From the NCBI GenBank assembly GCA_027627225.1, contig JAPFQT010000089.1:780838-844837 (forward strand): a DNA stretch of 64,000 nucleotides, read 5' to 3'. Both the position numbers and the translations under genes were made by a program. Below are positions 1 through 14,400 of this stretch, one piece after another. The stretch is from Congeria kusceri (Eukaryota; Mollusca; Bivalvia; Myida; Dreissenidae). Positions within the stretch are counted from its first letter, which is position 1. Every line of letters begins with the position of its first letter. The notes beneath the pieces are model-generated. The model did no database searches and was not told the origin of the DNA. It saw nothing but the letters and a program-made list of their open reading frames with translations.

Positions 1-1010
1 CACTTTATTTAATTAAGATGACATTTAAATTACTATTGGAAACAACTTTTTCGTATGCATAATAGTTTTTTTTGTATATATTGGTTGATCATTGATGATG
101 TTTCAATAGTTCTTAATATCATGTTTAAATATCGTGGTATGGTGGTAGTTTCATTTCTTTTTATGTGTGGTTTCCTTGAGCTACTTCAGTCATTGTTTTT
201 TTATGGTTTGTATGGAGGAAATATGAATTGGTTTGTAAATACGTTTAAAGGGACTTGTTCACAGACTTTTGTATTGAACATGCAATTTAATATTTTAACT
301 ACAAAAAAAAACTAAAGAAGTTGGACTGACCAAAAACAAATATTATAAAAAGAAACAAATAATAATAAAAAAAATGCCTTCGCCGTGATTGGAATCACGT
401 CCGCCGGGATAAAAAATCTGTCATTGTAACCATTCGACCGTTCTATTTGTGGTGAATTGTTAACACTTTGTACGTGATACGCGTGTTTTACCGACGAAAA
501 GCGTTACAAACGCTTTATAATTTGATTCATTTCAACTGATGATTTTGCATAAACGACACTATATTTCCAATATATTTCTCTGGCAGTAGTGTTATTTTGC
601 TTGTTTTTATTCAATATTTTTTCTTTTTGGGATCTTTGACACACACAAAAATTGAAAAGTCAGTTTGCCAATCTGTGGACAGGTCCCTTAATGTCTTGTT
701 TTAATTCTATTGTTTCATTAATAGTAGCTTTGTTAAGACTATGTAAATAGTTATTTACTTGGTGTACAAGACAGTACAAATGCAACAAGAATAATTGAAT
801 GTGTATTAGGAATAATACTGGTAAATGTATTAAGAATATAACCATAAAATAGACTGATAATACTGGAATGACATTTCTACGATAATAATAAGTTGTACTT
901 GTATTTTATTTAAGATTGAATTATAAATAGTAATCAGTTTTACCAAACATATATCAGGAAATAATTACTTTTATATTTTAATACCAAACATCATTAGTTG
1001 CTTCATCAGA
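1..1010. other. AT-rich non-coding DNA
   Basis: I see no supported gene, RNA or repeat here. Short open frames (for example 55-315) have no recognisable domain and typical AT-rich codons. Confidence 0.6.
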
Positions 1011-1014
1011 TCAA

Positions 1015-1320
1015 TTGTCTTTACCGAACATTGTTGGGTACTTAATATAAATTCCTTATCAATGTATTTTACAGAAGATAACCGATGGCATTTTTCCAAA
1101 TAGGTGTGCTTTACCGAACATTACTGAGTCTTTATTGTGCTTTACCGAACATCGCCGAGTGTTTAGTTTGCATTACCGAACATCAAAGAGTGCTTATGTC
1201 TTATCAGTGGGCTTTAACGAACATCACCGAGTGTTTAGTTTGCATTACCGAACATAAAACAGTGCTTACATCTAATCAGTGTGCTTTACCGAACATCAAA
1301 GAATGTTTTTTTCTAATATG
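1015..1320 (+). repeat. Degenerate minisatellite with TTACCGAACAT core
   Basis: The core TTACCGAACAT recurs about every 32 to 42 bases, alternating with GAGTGTTTAGTTTGCA and GTGCTTATGTCTTATCAGTG spacers, so the higher-order unit is about 75 bp. A 102-codon frame through it is a by-product. Confidence 0.75.
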
Positions 1321-1549
1321 TTTACTTAAATCACCATACATGCACAGCGATATTAATTGTGTGAAGTTTATTTGTATGCATGTAGTTAGTTAATGAGTAT
1401 TGCATTCAGATTCAAGAGCGTGTTAAGCTAAGCGCGAAAAGCATGACAGGCTTAACGTTTCAATAGTCCTAAGCATATCATTGGTTAAACTGAAAAACAA
1501 CGGCCTTATACTTTGATGACAGTTTTTGGGTTATCGTCTGCAAAGTTTA

Positions 1550-2200
1550 CTTTTGAAAGGTCAAAGATCTAATATAAGAATTTAAGCCATTGACAATGTC
1601 CGGAGCATAATGTTGTCAAGCAGGGAAGGATTTTCAAACAACTTGGCATAACTGGTAAGCATTATGCTTTGGTGTCGCATGCAAGAACCAGGCGCCTTGG
1701 TCCAAGGTCAAGATCACACTTTAAGGAAAAGTATATGTATATATTAAGATTCTTGTCCAGGAAATAAGTCTGTCCAGCATTGCAGGACTTTCAAAGGATT
1801 TTCAACTTGGCAGAAGTGATAACCATTATAAGACGATGTGTCGCCCGCAAAAACTAGGTCCAAGGTCAAGGTCACACTTAAGGTCTAATATCAAGTATAA
1901 GAATTAAGTCCGTGGATTCTGTCTGGAGCATAATTCTTCCCGGCATGAAAATAATTTTTCAAATAACTTGACAGATGTGGTAAGCATTATGAGACGGCAT
2001 ATGGCGTTCAATAACCAGGTATGTAACTGTAAGGTCAATGTCATTAATTAAGGTTAAAGGTCAAATAATTTTCCAGAGCATAATATTGTCATGCAATGAG
2101 GGATTTTCAGATAAATTGGCAGAAATGATCACAATCACCAGATGATGTGTTGCTTGCACGAACCTGACTTGTGAAGTTAGTGAATTACTTCCCTTTATTT
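1550..2200 (+). repeat. Degenerate repeats with CAAGGTCAAGGTCAC cores
   Basis: Three to four diverged units of roughly 160 to 190 bp, each with GGAGCATAAT, a cold stretch ending TTTTCAAA, ACTTGGCA, GATGTGTCG and a GGTCAAGGTCAC-like core. They resemble the cores of the longer array at 2750-3940. Confidence 0.65.
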
Positions 2201-2734
2201 ATGAGTGTGCAAAGCATAATTCAAAAATGAAAAAAGGCATTTTGTTGATTTTGCTCATACTGATTTAAAATAGCAGGAGTAAAGCATACAAGAACCATAA
2301 CTCATAATTGCCTAACAGTTTTAATAATCATCCTCTTACTAACTATTTTGTGATTTCCAAATTACTTCACAGAACAAGAGAATACATTAGCTGAACGTAC
2401 AATATAAAAGGGCAATTCTCCTTTTGCAAAACATTTTGAATGCATACAAACAAAGCGGCGCCATGTGGAAATGGCTGCATAGGTGGGGGCCTCCGTGTCT
2501 GTGGACACATTTCTTTTTTTTTTTTATATTGCACGTATTCATTTGCTGTAAAAAAGTTATTTAAGTCTTTTCGTTTTCGAATTTTAACAAATGCTTCAGA
2601 ATGCTGCAAATCGCCAAGCGAGGAAATCAAGTTACTTATGATGGACTTCGAGTGAAACGTCGTTAGATGGCATTTTAATTTATTGAGTTACAATCCTTAC
2701 AGTCCGTTGTTTTACAACCACTTTTTGAAAAAGT

Positions 2735-3945
2735 GGGGGCTATATAGGAAAAACGCGTGTGTGTCTGTACGTCTGTACGCTGGTACGTCGGTTCGTCCCA
2801 TATTTCGTTTCCGCTCCATAACTTCGTAATGCCTAGAAGGATTTTAATTTATTTACAGCTTTTTCTTCTCCATGACTAGATGATGTGTCGCGTACATGAC
2901 TCATGCGTGTCCGTCAAAGGTCAAGGTCACAATTTAAGGTTAAAACCTTGTATTTAGTTTTCGCTCCATAACTTCTTAATGTCTGGAAGGATTTGAATAT
3001 AACTTCAGATAATTATTCCCCATGACCAGACGATGTGTCGCGTACATTATCCATGCTTGTCCTATAAAGGTCAATGTCACAATTCAAGGTCAAATACACG
3101 TCAAATACTTGTATTTCGCTTCCGCTGTATGACATAATGCATAGAAGAATTTTAATGTAACTTCAGATTATTATTCCTCATGTCCAGACGATGTGTCGCT
3201 TACATGACCCATGCTTGTCCATCAAAGGTCAAGGTCACAATTCAAGGTCAAATACTTGTATTTTGTTTCCGCTCCATAAATTCTTAATGCCTGGAAGGAT
3301 TTAAATATAACTTTAGACAATTATCCACCATGACCAGACGATGTGTCGCGTACAATACCCATAATTATCTTTCACAAGTCAAGGTCACTTTTCAAGGGCA
3401 AAGATAAAATACAGGTACAAAACGTGTATTTCATTTCCGCTCCATAACTTCATAATGCATTGAAGGATTTTAATATAACTTCAGATTTTTATTCCCCAAG
3501 ACCAGATAATGTGTCGCGCACATGACCCATGCTTGTCCATCAAAGATCAAGTTCACAATTTATGGTCAAAGGTAAAATACTGGGGGTATTAAGTTTAATA
3601 TTTTCATTTTTGCTCCATAACTATATAATCCCTAATAGGATTTTTTATATTACTTCAAATAATTATTGCTCATGACCAGATGATGTGTCGCGTTCATGAC
3701 CCATGTTTGTCGGTCAAAGGTCAAGGTCACAATTTAAGTTCAAAGTTTTAATATTTGCAATTTGCTCCTCGTCGTAACTTCTAAATGCCTTGAAAATTTT
3801 AATATACTTCAAATTGTTACTCCACATGACTAAAAAACGTGTCACACACATGTCTCATGCTTATGGTCAGGCGCACAATTCAAGGTCAATTATGCGTGTA
3901 CTCTTCATTTTGCATTTCAAGCTCATTTTTCCTTTTATGCAGGTC
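2735..3945 (+). repeat. Degenerate tandem array, about seven units of roughly 155 bp
   Basis: Each unit contains CGCTCCATAACTTCNTAATG, GAAGGATTTTAATAT, GACCAGATGATGTGTCGCG, CATGACCCATGCTTGTC and AAAGGTCAAGGTCACAATT. GATGTGTCGC recurs near 2882, 3030, 3188, 3339, 3508 and 3681. This looks like the core of a tandem-repeat-containing mobile element. Confidence 0.8.
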
Positions 3946-5334
3946 ATTTTGTCAGTGAATACAGTGTAACATTGTCCTGTGTCAAAGCTCTACATCTGTA
4001 TCAAAGCTCTACATCTGTGCCAAAGCGGTGTTTTGGGGTATTAATCACCTTCACTGATAAAGGGTTTTGAGAATTTGAACTTTGGTTTCAGTGTTCACGA
4101 GTACTTATACCAGTGTGGAGATTTAAAGAGCATTGCTAAGCAAGATTTTAAACGGATCGTTATTATTAAAGCCCATTGCTGATTGTATTTGATGTCTGAA
4201 ATTGCAATTGAAGAATTATGTATGAATTGCGATGAAAAAGAAAATGCACAAAACAATTGCTTTCCATCAAATATCGGTAATAAGAATTGGTAGCCTAGGT
4301 CAGATCATCTGAACATTTTGTCGTGACGTGCCTATCTTGCAGAAATGTCATTCCACATTAATTAACTAACATGTAACCTACATTTTAGTGACTATCTGTT
4401 GTAACATTTCCATTTGTATGTACTGTTCCATTTGATGTTGTATTTAATATTACTTCAATACATGTAGCCTTGAATAAATTGTATACATAAAATAGTTTTG
4501 TTTACTTTTCGTATTTAGGGGAAATGTTGTTTGAATTTCATGAAATTATATCTTGCCGAATGAGTGTATTTTATGGTACCAAAATTTCAAGAGCTCGAAT
4601 GCTTCTGTTTAATTTAGCCATGCACTTATCTTGATCAATGAGACAGAATAATATGTCCATCTATAATAAACATGAACATATATGTCATTGATGTATTGTA
4701 AGTGAAATAATGAGCAATAAATATGCATTTTTTTGTAATGGAATTTCACGCAAATGTTGACGTAACTGCATATTTTTAAACTAGCACCGCGAAGTGTTCA
4801 ATTAGTGTTTGCTGATGTCCACACATTTAAAAGATTAGGCAAATGTAAATCAAAAGCTATTAAGCACGATTTCAAAACGAGATGGATATCTTTATATTTT
4901 TAGAAATCGCATTATTCACAAACAAAATCAAAGAATAAATGTTGTTTCAAGTATTTTATTGTATGCTTTCCGGTGTCTTATAGGGAAATATCAGTGAAAT
5001 AAAATTAGTTATTCACTCCTTTAAAACAGTGAACATTACCGCTTTGATAATGGACCACTTTTTCAATGGGAAGTCGGAAAAATATCAAAATATTTAAAAA
5101 CATATAATAAAAAGAAAATGGTTTGGGTTCGGTAGAATACCGATTTTTGATTCACTCGTGATCATAGAAAAAAATATTTTTATGAGTGGCACAGCCACTC
5201 ATGAAAATATAAATTTATATTACCACTCGTTAATTATACAAATTCGTTATACAAATATCCTCTATTTCTCAAAAATACATGTATTTGCAAACAACATTGT
5301 TCACGTAACATACACAGCTAACAGTGTTTTCTCT
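3946..5334. other. Non-coding DNA downstream of DHX33
   Basis: Apart from a short duplicated phrase (CAAAGCTCTACATCTGT near 3985-4020), I see no supported feature in this AT-rich stretch. Confidence 0.5.
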
Positions 5335-5384
5335 TTTATTATTAAAACATTATACAAAACAAATATACATATTTCTCTTTTATT
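5335..5384 (-). terminator. Candidate polyadenylation signals for DHX33
   Basis: On the minus strand AATAAA occurs at 5384-5379, about 45 bases after the stop codon, and again at 5340-5335. They lie in a short duplicated TTATTATTNAAACATTATAC block. Position and hexamer are seen; use is inferred. Confidence 0.5.
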
Positions 5385-5428
5385 ATTCAAACATTATACA
5401 AAACAAATATACATATAACACTTTAATA

Positions 5429-8400
5429 TCAGGTGTGGGTATGCATCCCCGGTTTTCTCTTGCTGAAGTACAAGGGTGCTGCCTGGTAGAGCCAGTCTGC
5501 GTCGACCACGCACAGATCCCTGTAGAGAGAACATGTAAATGAATGTACTGTACAGGCATAATCATGGGTTTGTTTATACCTGGTGACATTTGTTGAATTG
5601 TTTCTGACCAATGCTCGCTACCTAATATCTCTTACGAAATACGTTTTACAATGCTTTAACAATAACAATACCACAGTGGTTAGTAATGCTTGATTTATTG
5701 TAAATGGTACTTTTCAGTCTATTAACAGTCACATAAAGTCATAATTTTGGAAGAGAAGTACAATTTCAAAGATACCTTGCTTCGGATTGCAACCTTTATA
5801 AGGGCATATTATGTAATGTTAAACAGTCCCGATATTAACAATCTTAAGCACTGAAATGTATATCCAATGTTAGATCTGTTAACTGTTGACTTAAATTTTG
5901 CAACAAATGTCACATGAATGATGTTTAATGCTAAAGCATATTTCGATGGTTTAAAGCCCAAACCATGTTGTATGTGTTGTCTAAATCATGTTGGCATGTC
6001 ATACCCAAACCATGTTGCTATGTGATGCCCAAACCATGTTGCTATGTGTAATCCAAACCGTGTTACTATAGGTTGCCAAACCATGCTGCTATGTTTTGCC
6101 CAAACCATGCTGATATGTGTTGCCGAAACCTGCTGCAATAGTTTGCCCAAACCATGCTGCTATGGGCTGCCCACACCATGAGGATATGTGTTGCCCAACC
6201 CATGTTGCTTTGTGATGCCCACACCATGTTGCTTTGTGTTACCCAATCCATGTTGTTATGTGTTGCCTAAATCACGCTGCTGTGTTGCCCAAACCATGTT
6301 GCTATATGTTGCCCAAACCATGTTGCTATATGTTGCCCAAACCATGTTGCTATATGTTGCCCAAACCATGTTGCTATGGGTTGCCCAAACCATGCTGCTA
6401 TATGTTGCCCAAACCATGTTGCTATGGGTTGCCCAAACAATGTTGCAATGGGTTGCCCACACCATGCTACTATAAGTTGCGCAAACCATGTTGCTATGGG
6501 CTGCCCAAACCATGCTGCTATATGTTGCCCAAACCATGTTGCTATGAGTTTCCTAAACCATGTTGCTATGGGTTGCCCAAACCATGCTGCTATATGGTGC
6601 CCAAACCATGTTGCTATGGGTTGCCCAAACAATGTTGCTATGGGTTGCCCACACCATGCTACTATAAGTTGCCCAAACCATGTTGCTATGGGTTGCCCAA
6701 ACCATGCTGCTATATGTTGCCTAAACCATGTTGCTATGGGTTTCCCAAACCATGTTGCTATGGATTGCCCAAACCAGGTTGCTATGGGTTGCCCAAATCA
6801 TGCTGCTATATGTTGCCCAATCCATGTTGCTATGGTTTGCCCAAACCATGTTGCTATGGGTTTCCCAAACCATGTTGCTATATGTTGCCCAAACCATGTT
6901 GCTATTGGTTGCCCAAACCATGTTGCTATGGGTTGCCCAAACCATACTGATATATGTTGCTCAAGCCATGTTGCTATGGGTTTCCCAAACGATGCTGCTA
7001 TATGTTGCCCAAACCATGTTGCTATGGATTTGCCAAACCATGTTGCTACATGTTGCCCAAACCATGTTGCCACGAGTTGCCCAAACCATGTTGCTATGGG
7101 TTCCCCAAATCATGATGATACATGTTGCCCAAACCATGTTGCCATGGGTTGCCCAAACCATGTTGCTATGGGTTGCCCAAACCATGTTGCCATGGGTTGC
7201 CCAAACCATGTTGCTATGCGTTGCCCAAACCATGTTTCCATGCGTTGCCCAAACCATGATATGTTGCTATGTGTTGCTACATAAGTAAACCGTGGTTACT
7301 TGGTCCTGACTTTTAATGTATTGATACACGTTAATAGTATACCTCATGTAGCACTTGGTAGTCTGGACCAGCTCATTGTAGAGGACATACGCTGGCTTGC
7401 AGTGGAACAACGCCGAGGACGGGTGTATAGATACAGTCTTCCTTGTGGACAGCTGAAATATTTCGCACAAAGCAAACTTCATAATACTGAATTCAATCTA
7501 ATAATATTACTATAATACACATGTACAACTCATAAATCTTACACTGTCCATTGACAGTTGACCGGTACTGTAAAATTTTTATGTACGCCAACAGCATTTT
7601 GGGTTCTATACAGCTATCGAATACTACTACAAAATGCAAGGAGAGAATGGTTTGTATCATTGCAGACTGAGACATTAATCTTTTAATTCAAATTAAGCAA
7701 TACTGCATTTAGCAGGTTTCAGGCTATTTAACAAAGACAGATCTTATAAAAAACTTACGGAAATATATTCTCCCTCCTTCTGCAACTCTGCAGAAGACAT
7801 GAAATACCCAGTGGTAAGGCACCTCCTGAGAAAAGAAAATTCCCATGGACATGATGGATTTAACAGAGTGAACTATGATTCCAAATATAAGACAAAAAGA
7901 CCACTCGTGAAGAACAATTCATTAATAGACAAGAAATTCCATGAAAACCTAATTTTTCGAATGAAATGCATTTTAGTCAGCACAAAAGTAAAGTTTTTAG
8001 TAATGAAGACCTAAGCCCCACCAACCCAATATGCAATCCCAAGCGAGGTCTCGATATAAGGTATCTACATTTTACATTTCAATAAAATATCTCAATGTCT
8101 TCATAAGCTTGTGAGTGGAAACTGTTTGTCTATTTTAAGTAACGGTGACCTCGACCTTGACCCCAACCACCCTATACTCAAACCCAAGCTTGGTCTCGAT
8201 ATAAGGTATCTATTTATGAAATTTCATTAAAATATCTCAATGTGTGTTCAAGATATTGAGCGGAAACCATTTTTTCTATTTTTAGAAATGGTGACCTTGA
8301 CCCCGACCACCATATACGCAATCCAATGCGAGGTCTTGATATAAGGTATCTATGTATAAAGTTTCATTGAAATATCTCAATTCGTTCTCAAGTTATTGAG

Positions 8401-11400
8401 AGAAAACCATTTTTCAATTTTTAGTAACAGTGACCTTGCCCCACCCACCCCATATGCAATCCTAATTGAGGTCTTGATAGAAGATATCTTTGTATTAAGT
8501 CTCATTGAAATATCTTAATGCGTTCTCAATCTATTGAGAGGAAACTGTGTTTCTATTTTTAGAAACAGTGACTTTGACCTTGAGCCCACCCACCCCATAT
8601 GCAATTCCAAGCGAGGTCTCTTACACTGGCCTACATTTGCATACGAAGTTAAAGAAAAATGTCCTTTTTTTGTTTGACCAACCTGACGCTGGCAGTGTCC
8701 TGCCCGCAGGACTCCAAAGGTAGGTTATGTTTCACACAGATCTCCCGCAACTGTTTACGCACGTCAAACGCGGTCTTCATGTTCCGCATGTTGATAAAGT
8801 TCTCCATGCACCAGGCCTGTACGTGAGAACAATCCATCGGGTGACTTGGAATATAGTTTTTAGTAAATTGAAACATATGCAATTCAAACTATGTTTGCGG
8901 TAATTTAACATTTATTTAGACTGAAATTATAGACAACAGAGATCAACTTCAATAAGATTTATTTAATGCTCTAAATGTTTTTGTTTACCGACATGTACAG
9001 TAAACAAGATTCTGTGTTTGATAATCACACATGCCTCCAGTTGGTGCTGGATAGCCCATTTCTTAGTCCAAATTAGGTCAAGGTCAAAGTGAGGTTGGGT
9101 GATATGGGTGGATTGGGAACGGTCATTAGTAACAACTGTGTAAATATCCAAGTGTTGTAGTAAGCGGTGTTGGGGCTAGACGTAATGGTAAAATCTAGTT
9201 TACCAAGAAATGGCACTTTTGAATTATTATAAATGCAAATAAGGTCAAGGTCAAAGTGAGGTAGGGTGATATGGGTAGATCGGGGCTGGTCATAAGCAAC
9301 AACTGTGTAAGTATCCAAAAGTTGTAGCAAGCGGTGTTGGTGCTAGACAAAACGGTAAAATCTAGTTAACCAAGAAACAGCCCATTTGAATAATTCTAAG
9401 TGCAAATGAAGTCAATGTCAAGGTGAGGTTGGGTAATATAGGTGGATAGGAAATGGTCATAAGCAACAACTCTGTAAGTATCGAAGTGTTGTAGCAAGTG
9501 GTGTTGGTGCTAGACGAAACGGTAAAATCTACTTAACCTTTTAACAGATGGAAGGATGGACAATCACTATATGCCTTCCGCATCAATATGCTGGGGGCAT
9601 AAAAACAAGATTGTGTTTCATAAACACACATGCCCCCGGCTGGTGTATTTCTTAGTCCAAATTAGGTCATGGTCAAAGTGAGATTGGGTGATATGGTTGG
9701 ATTGGGGATAGTCATAAGCAACAACTGTGTAAGTAGCCAAGTGTTGTATCAAGTGGTGTTGGTGCTAGATGAAACGGTGAAATCTAGTTAACCAAGAAAC
9801 AGCCCATTTGATTTATTCTAAGTGTAAATCAGGTTTGGGTTAAGGTCAAAGTGAGGTTGGGTGATATGGGTGGATTGGGAATGGTCTTAAGCAACAACTG
9901 TGTAAGTATCCAAGTGTTGTAGTAAGAGGTGTTGTTGCTAGACAAAAAGGTAAAATCTACTCAACCTTGTCATGGACGGAAGGACGGACGGACGGACAGG
10001 ACAATCACTATATGCCTCCCCATCAAGATGCCGGGGGCATAAAAACGAAAAGCACTATTTCATAACAATAACAAATGCACAATTAGTTTAAACCTATTTA
10101 TTTTAAAAAGCTCAACAACAGAGACACTTTTCCTTACAAGTCCATTTCCTGAGTAGAGCTACCTTTTGAGAAAGCTCATTCAAACGCACCCCAAGTAAGG
10201 ATTTGACTCACAACCTCTCGATTACAGGGCAGGCACTTTATCCATTACATCACTGCAATTCAAATACTGAAGAATATAAATCGTACAAAATTACTCTCAT
10301 GCAAAATTAATGGATCAAACACAGTGACTCTGTTACCGTGTTGCCATTGACCCCTTTGTAAGCCCTGTAGATGTTGAGCAGAGTGATGTGGTCGCCCTCA
10401 CTGGACATGAACTTCTCCCTCGCAGCCAGGGCCCTCTCACGCTACAACACACCATCAAATTTTAAAATATAAAATGTAGTCTTTTACTAGTATGCTAACT
10501 GCTTCTGATTTATGTTCCTAGTTTAACAAAAGCTGTCGGAGGACAGCGCACTCGACTTTTCTTGTGCTTGTCAGAGTTACTGGCATTTTTTTTCTAAAAC
10601 AAGAAATATGGAAATTCCACGAAAACCAAATTTAACCAACGAAATGCATACAAGTTAGCACATCAATAAAATATTTAGTAAAAGTGACCTTGACCCCTCC
10701 CACCCCATATGCAATCCCAACAAAAGGTCTCAATAAAAGGTATCAATGTTTGAAGTTTCATTACAATAGCTTAATCCGTTTTAGAGTTCTAAAGCGGAAA
10801 CGAAATGTTGAGAAACTAGCTTACCAAAAAACTTTCACCTGTCCATATATCTTATATGTAAAATTTCTGAGTGTAAAAAGGCCCATAATTTTGACAAATT
10901 TCAAACAAGAGTAATAACAATAGGCCAATGAATTCATTTTAATATAGGGAATAAGTGTCCTGTGTTTGAATGAAATCCCTCAAGCCATTCCTAAGAAACC
11001 AGCTTGCCAAAAAACTTTACCCTGTCCATATAGTTATATGTAAACATTTTAAGTGTAAAAAGGCCCATAATTTTGACAAATTTCAAACTAGGGTTACCAA
11101 ACTTGGCCTATATGTTCATATTAATGTGGGGAATAAATGTTTTAAGTTTGAATGAAATCCCTCAAGCCATTCAAGAGAAACTAGCTTACTGAAAAACTTT
11201 AACTTAGCTCGGACTCCGAAGCTGACGCCGGGGCGAGTAGAATAGCTAGCCTTTTCTTCGAAAAGTCGAGCTAATAATGTTAATATATATGAGTGGGCAT
11301 CATCACCATAATCATCATTGTCGTCATCATCATTATCATCTTCTGTTTCATCTTATTCTTCTTTTTTTCTTCTTTTCAAGCAAAACAAACATTCTGGATT

Positions 11401-14400
11401 TGCAGAGGGTGATCAGATGCAAGTCAACTCAGATTAAACATACAATCAGACGCATGTCGACTCAGAATAGACCAATGTCCTTAGTGAAATATGGCAATGA
11501 CATTTTTTGGCATCATTTGGCATCAGGTGTCTGAACCAATGCACTCAAAGTTACACCAAATGGCGAGTATCAGCCACCACTCAACATAACACTGTGTACA
11601 TAGTTACACCACATGACTTTTTGACAGCTAGTAAAATATATGTTTCGCTTGAGCTGGACTGTGAGCTGTGGCAAAGACTGTGGTTATCTAAATCACTCAG
11701 AAACAGCGCTACATTCCAACAGCAATATGTCCAATAATCACTTAGTATCCTAAAGTAATTTTACATCAATCAATGTCTCATAATCTGCTATAGTATTGCT
11801 ATTATAAATGATAATAGTGTGACAGTGCATGTTCTTAATATAATCAGAAATGTACACCTTAATAATTCACAGTACCACATGTATTGCATTTCAAGAAAGG
11901 TAACTTCTGTTACTTATTTCAGTTCACAAAACCATCATTTACCAATACCTTGAGGAATATTTGAAATCATAATTTAATTCATTCATATATATTTAAAATG
12001 GAACCTTAAGTTCTAACACTTCTGCTAACGCAAATAATATTTTTAACAATCAATTACATGTAGATTACTACTGTTTTTCTTTGTAAAACCTGAACTGTTT
12101 AACACACAAAATGGCTCAACACATAAATCTCACCTTACTCTGTGGAGTGTACAGAATGGAATCCACTGAGAGAAGGGACACTATTGTTAATATCTCCTCT
12201 CTGGAAATAACAGAGTAACAAGGTTCAAATTTGTGACTAAGTGTCATCTTTGAACATATTGATTCAACATTTTGTCATTACTTTGTGCAACACATCATGT
12301 CATCTCATAAAATTATGTTCTTACATTTTTATGTTTGTTGCATATATACATTGTAAAATATATTTTAAAAATTGCAAGTCATTATTACAGGTACCATTAA
12401 TTTAAAGTCCCATAAGAAAATATTGATATGCTTTCATTGTAATAGACATCAAATCACTACAAAAGGTTTATGTCACATGACAGTAAATTACGTCTTAGGC
12501 ACAATTTAATTGTAAATATTTGTGCTCTGGCATAAATATTCACAAAGTCACTGATATACTACCAAAGCAATGAAAAACTGAACATTCACTAACAAACAGT
12601 GATGATCTTTGGCAGCCAGTATGACCCTGCAAAGCTTTGGGTCTAGTGGGAAGGCTGCCATCAGTTTTCCTAATGAGGTCAACTGAAATCATTCAACATG
12701 TGGTTATAGATTCATTTTCAGCATATTTCAAATACCAGCTACATTTTGTATACACATTTCAATAACAAACTTCAGTGTGTAAATGTTTCCAATATATGTA
12801 ATAATATCAATTGTTATACAAAAAAGTAAACGAAACTAAATGTTTCTGATTTTATAAACAAAATACAATTTAGTTTAATCATTTTACCATTTTGAAACAA
12901 GGAAAACAAGAGCTGTAAGAGGACTGTGCGCTGGACTATTCAAAGTATTTCAGTTGGTACATATTTTGGAAAGTGGAAGGGACATACATTTGTTGAAATA
13001 CAAAACTTTCAAGTGAAAACCTTATATAGTTTTTATAGTTTAAGTTTTAAGATGTTGGAACAAAAACTTTAACCACTAAATCTATAAAAAGTGAGCGAAC
13101 CTCTGTAAAAATAAAAAACAAGAGTTATGGAGATCAATGAAAATGATGCTTGAGTTGATGGCAAAGGTATATTCCAAGTTTTAAGTGAATAACTTATGTA
13201 GTTTTTAAGGTTTAAGACTTTAATATAAAAACTTTAACCAGAAAATCTATACAAATAATGACAACTCTGTCATGATACAACACAGAGTTATGGGGAAAGT
13301 TGCCCCTGATGCTGCAGTTGATGACAAAGGTTAGTTCCAAGTTTCAGGTGAATATTTTTTGTAATTTTGAAGTTATACAAATTCTGAATATAACTTTAAC
13401 AAGAAAATCTATGTGAAAAAGGGGCTTTACTCTAACAAAATACACAGCGGAGTTATAGCAATGTTGCCCTTGATACTGGAGGTGATGACAAAGGAATATT
13501 CCAAGTGTCAAGTGAATAACTTATGTAGTCTTGAAGTAAAAAACGTTTAAATATAAACTTTCAGCAAAAAACCTACATGAAAAAGGGGCATAACTCTGTC
13601 AAAATACAAAACAAAGTTATAAGAAAAGTTTCTTCTGATATTGGAGTCGATGACAAAGGTATATTCCAAGTGAATAACTTATGAAGTTCTGCAATTACAA
13701 AACTTTTGAATATAAACTTTAACAAGAAAATCTATGTGAAAAGAGAGCATAACTCTGTCAAAATACAAAACAGAGTTATGGGGAATGCGGAGTTATAGCA
13801 ATGTTGCCCTTGATACTGGAGTTGATAACAAAGGTATATTCCAAGTTTGAAGTGAATAACTTACGTAGTTTTGAAGTCACAAGACTTTTGAATAAAAATT
13901 TAAACCAATTCAGACGTCGACGCAGACACCGGCAGGTATGAAAGCTCATCTGTTCTTCGAATAGTTGAGCTAAAAATGAGCCTGATATGTTTAACCCAGT
14001 ACAGTGGTAAGCTTTAAGTTTAATTTTTTATAGTAGCTGAATCAAAATCAAAATTAGCAATGGTGCTTGCACATCAGTAAAATTAATACATGCACTGATG
14101 TAGTAGTATATAATACAGATACAGGACAAGTACTGGACTGAAGCAGAAATAATACATATGACCAAGAGTTGGTTTGAAATCTTACTTTCAGATCAGCATC
14201 TGTTTCTAAAGCACCAAGTAGTTTCAACTGTTCTATTGCAGTAAGAATAGACTGAAACAGATATATTCGTAAATCAACTTTCAAACAATCAGAAACATGT
14301 ATTACTTCTACAAAGGCATATTTAATCTAAATGACAGCAAACCGTCTAAACTTAGTATCAGAAACTCAGCAAGATATGCAAAGACAAAGAGCAGTACTCA

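Noticed and set aside
6188..7288. Long plus- and minus-strand frames (up to 302 codons) with CYGLPKP or MVWATHSN repeats
   Set aside because: Direct by-products of a 24-bp satellite inside a DHX33 intron; several frames are open at once on both strands and no splice or start context supports them.
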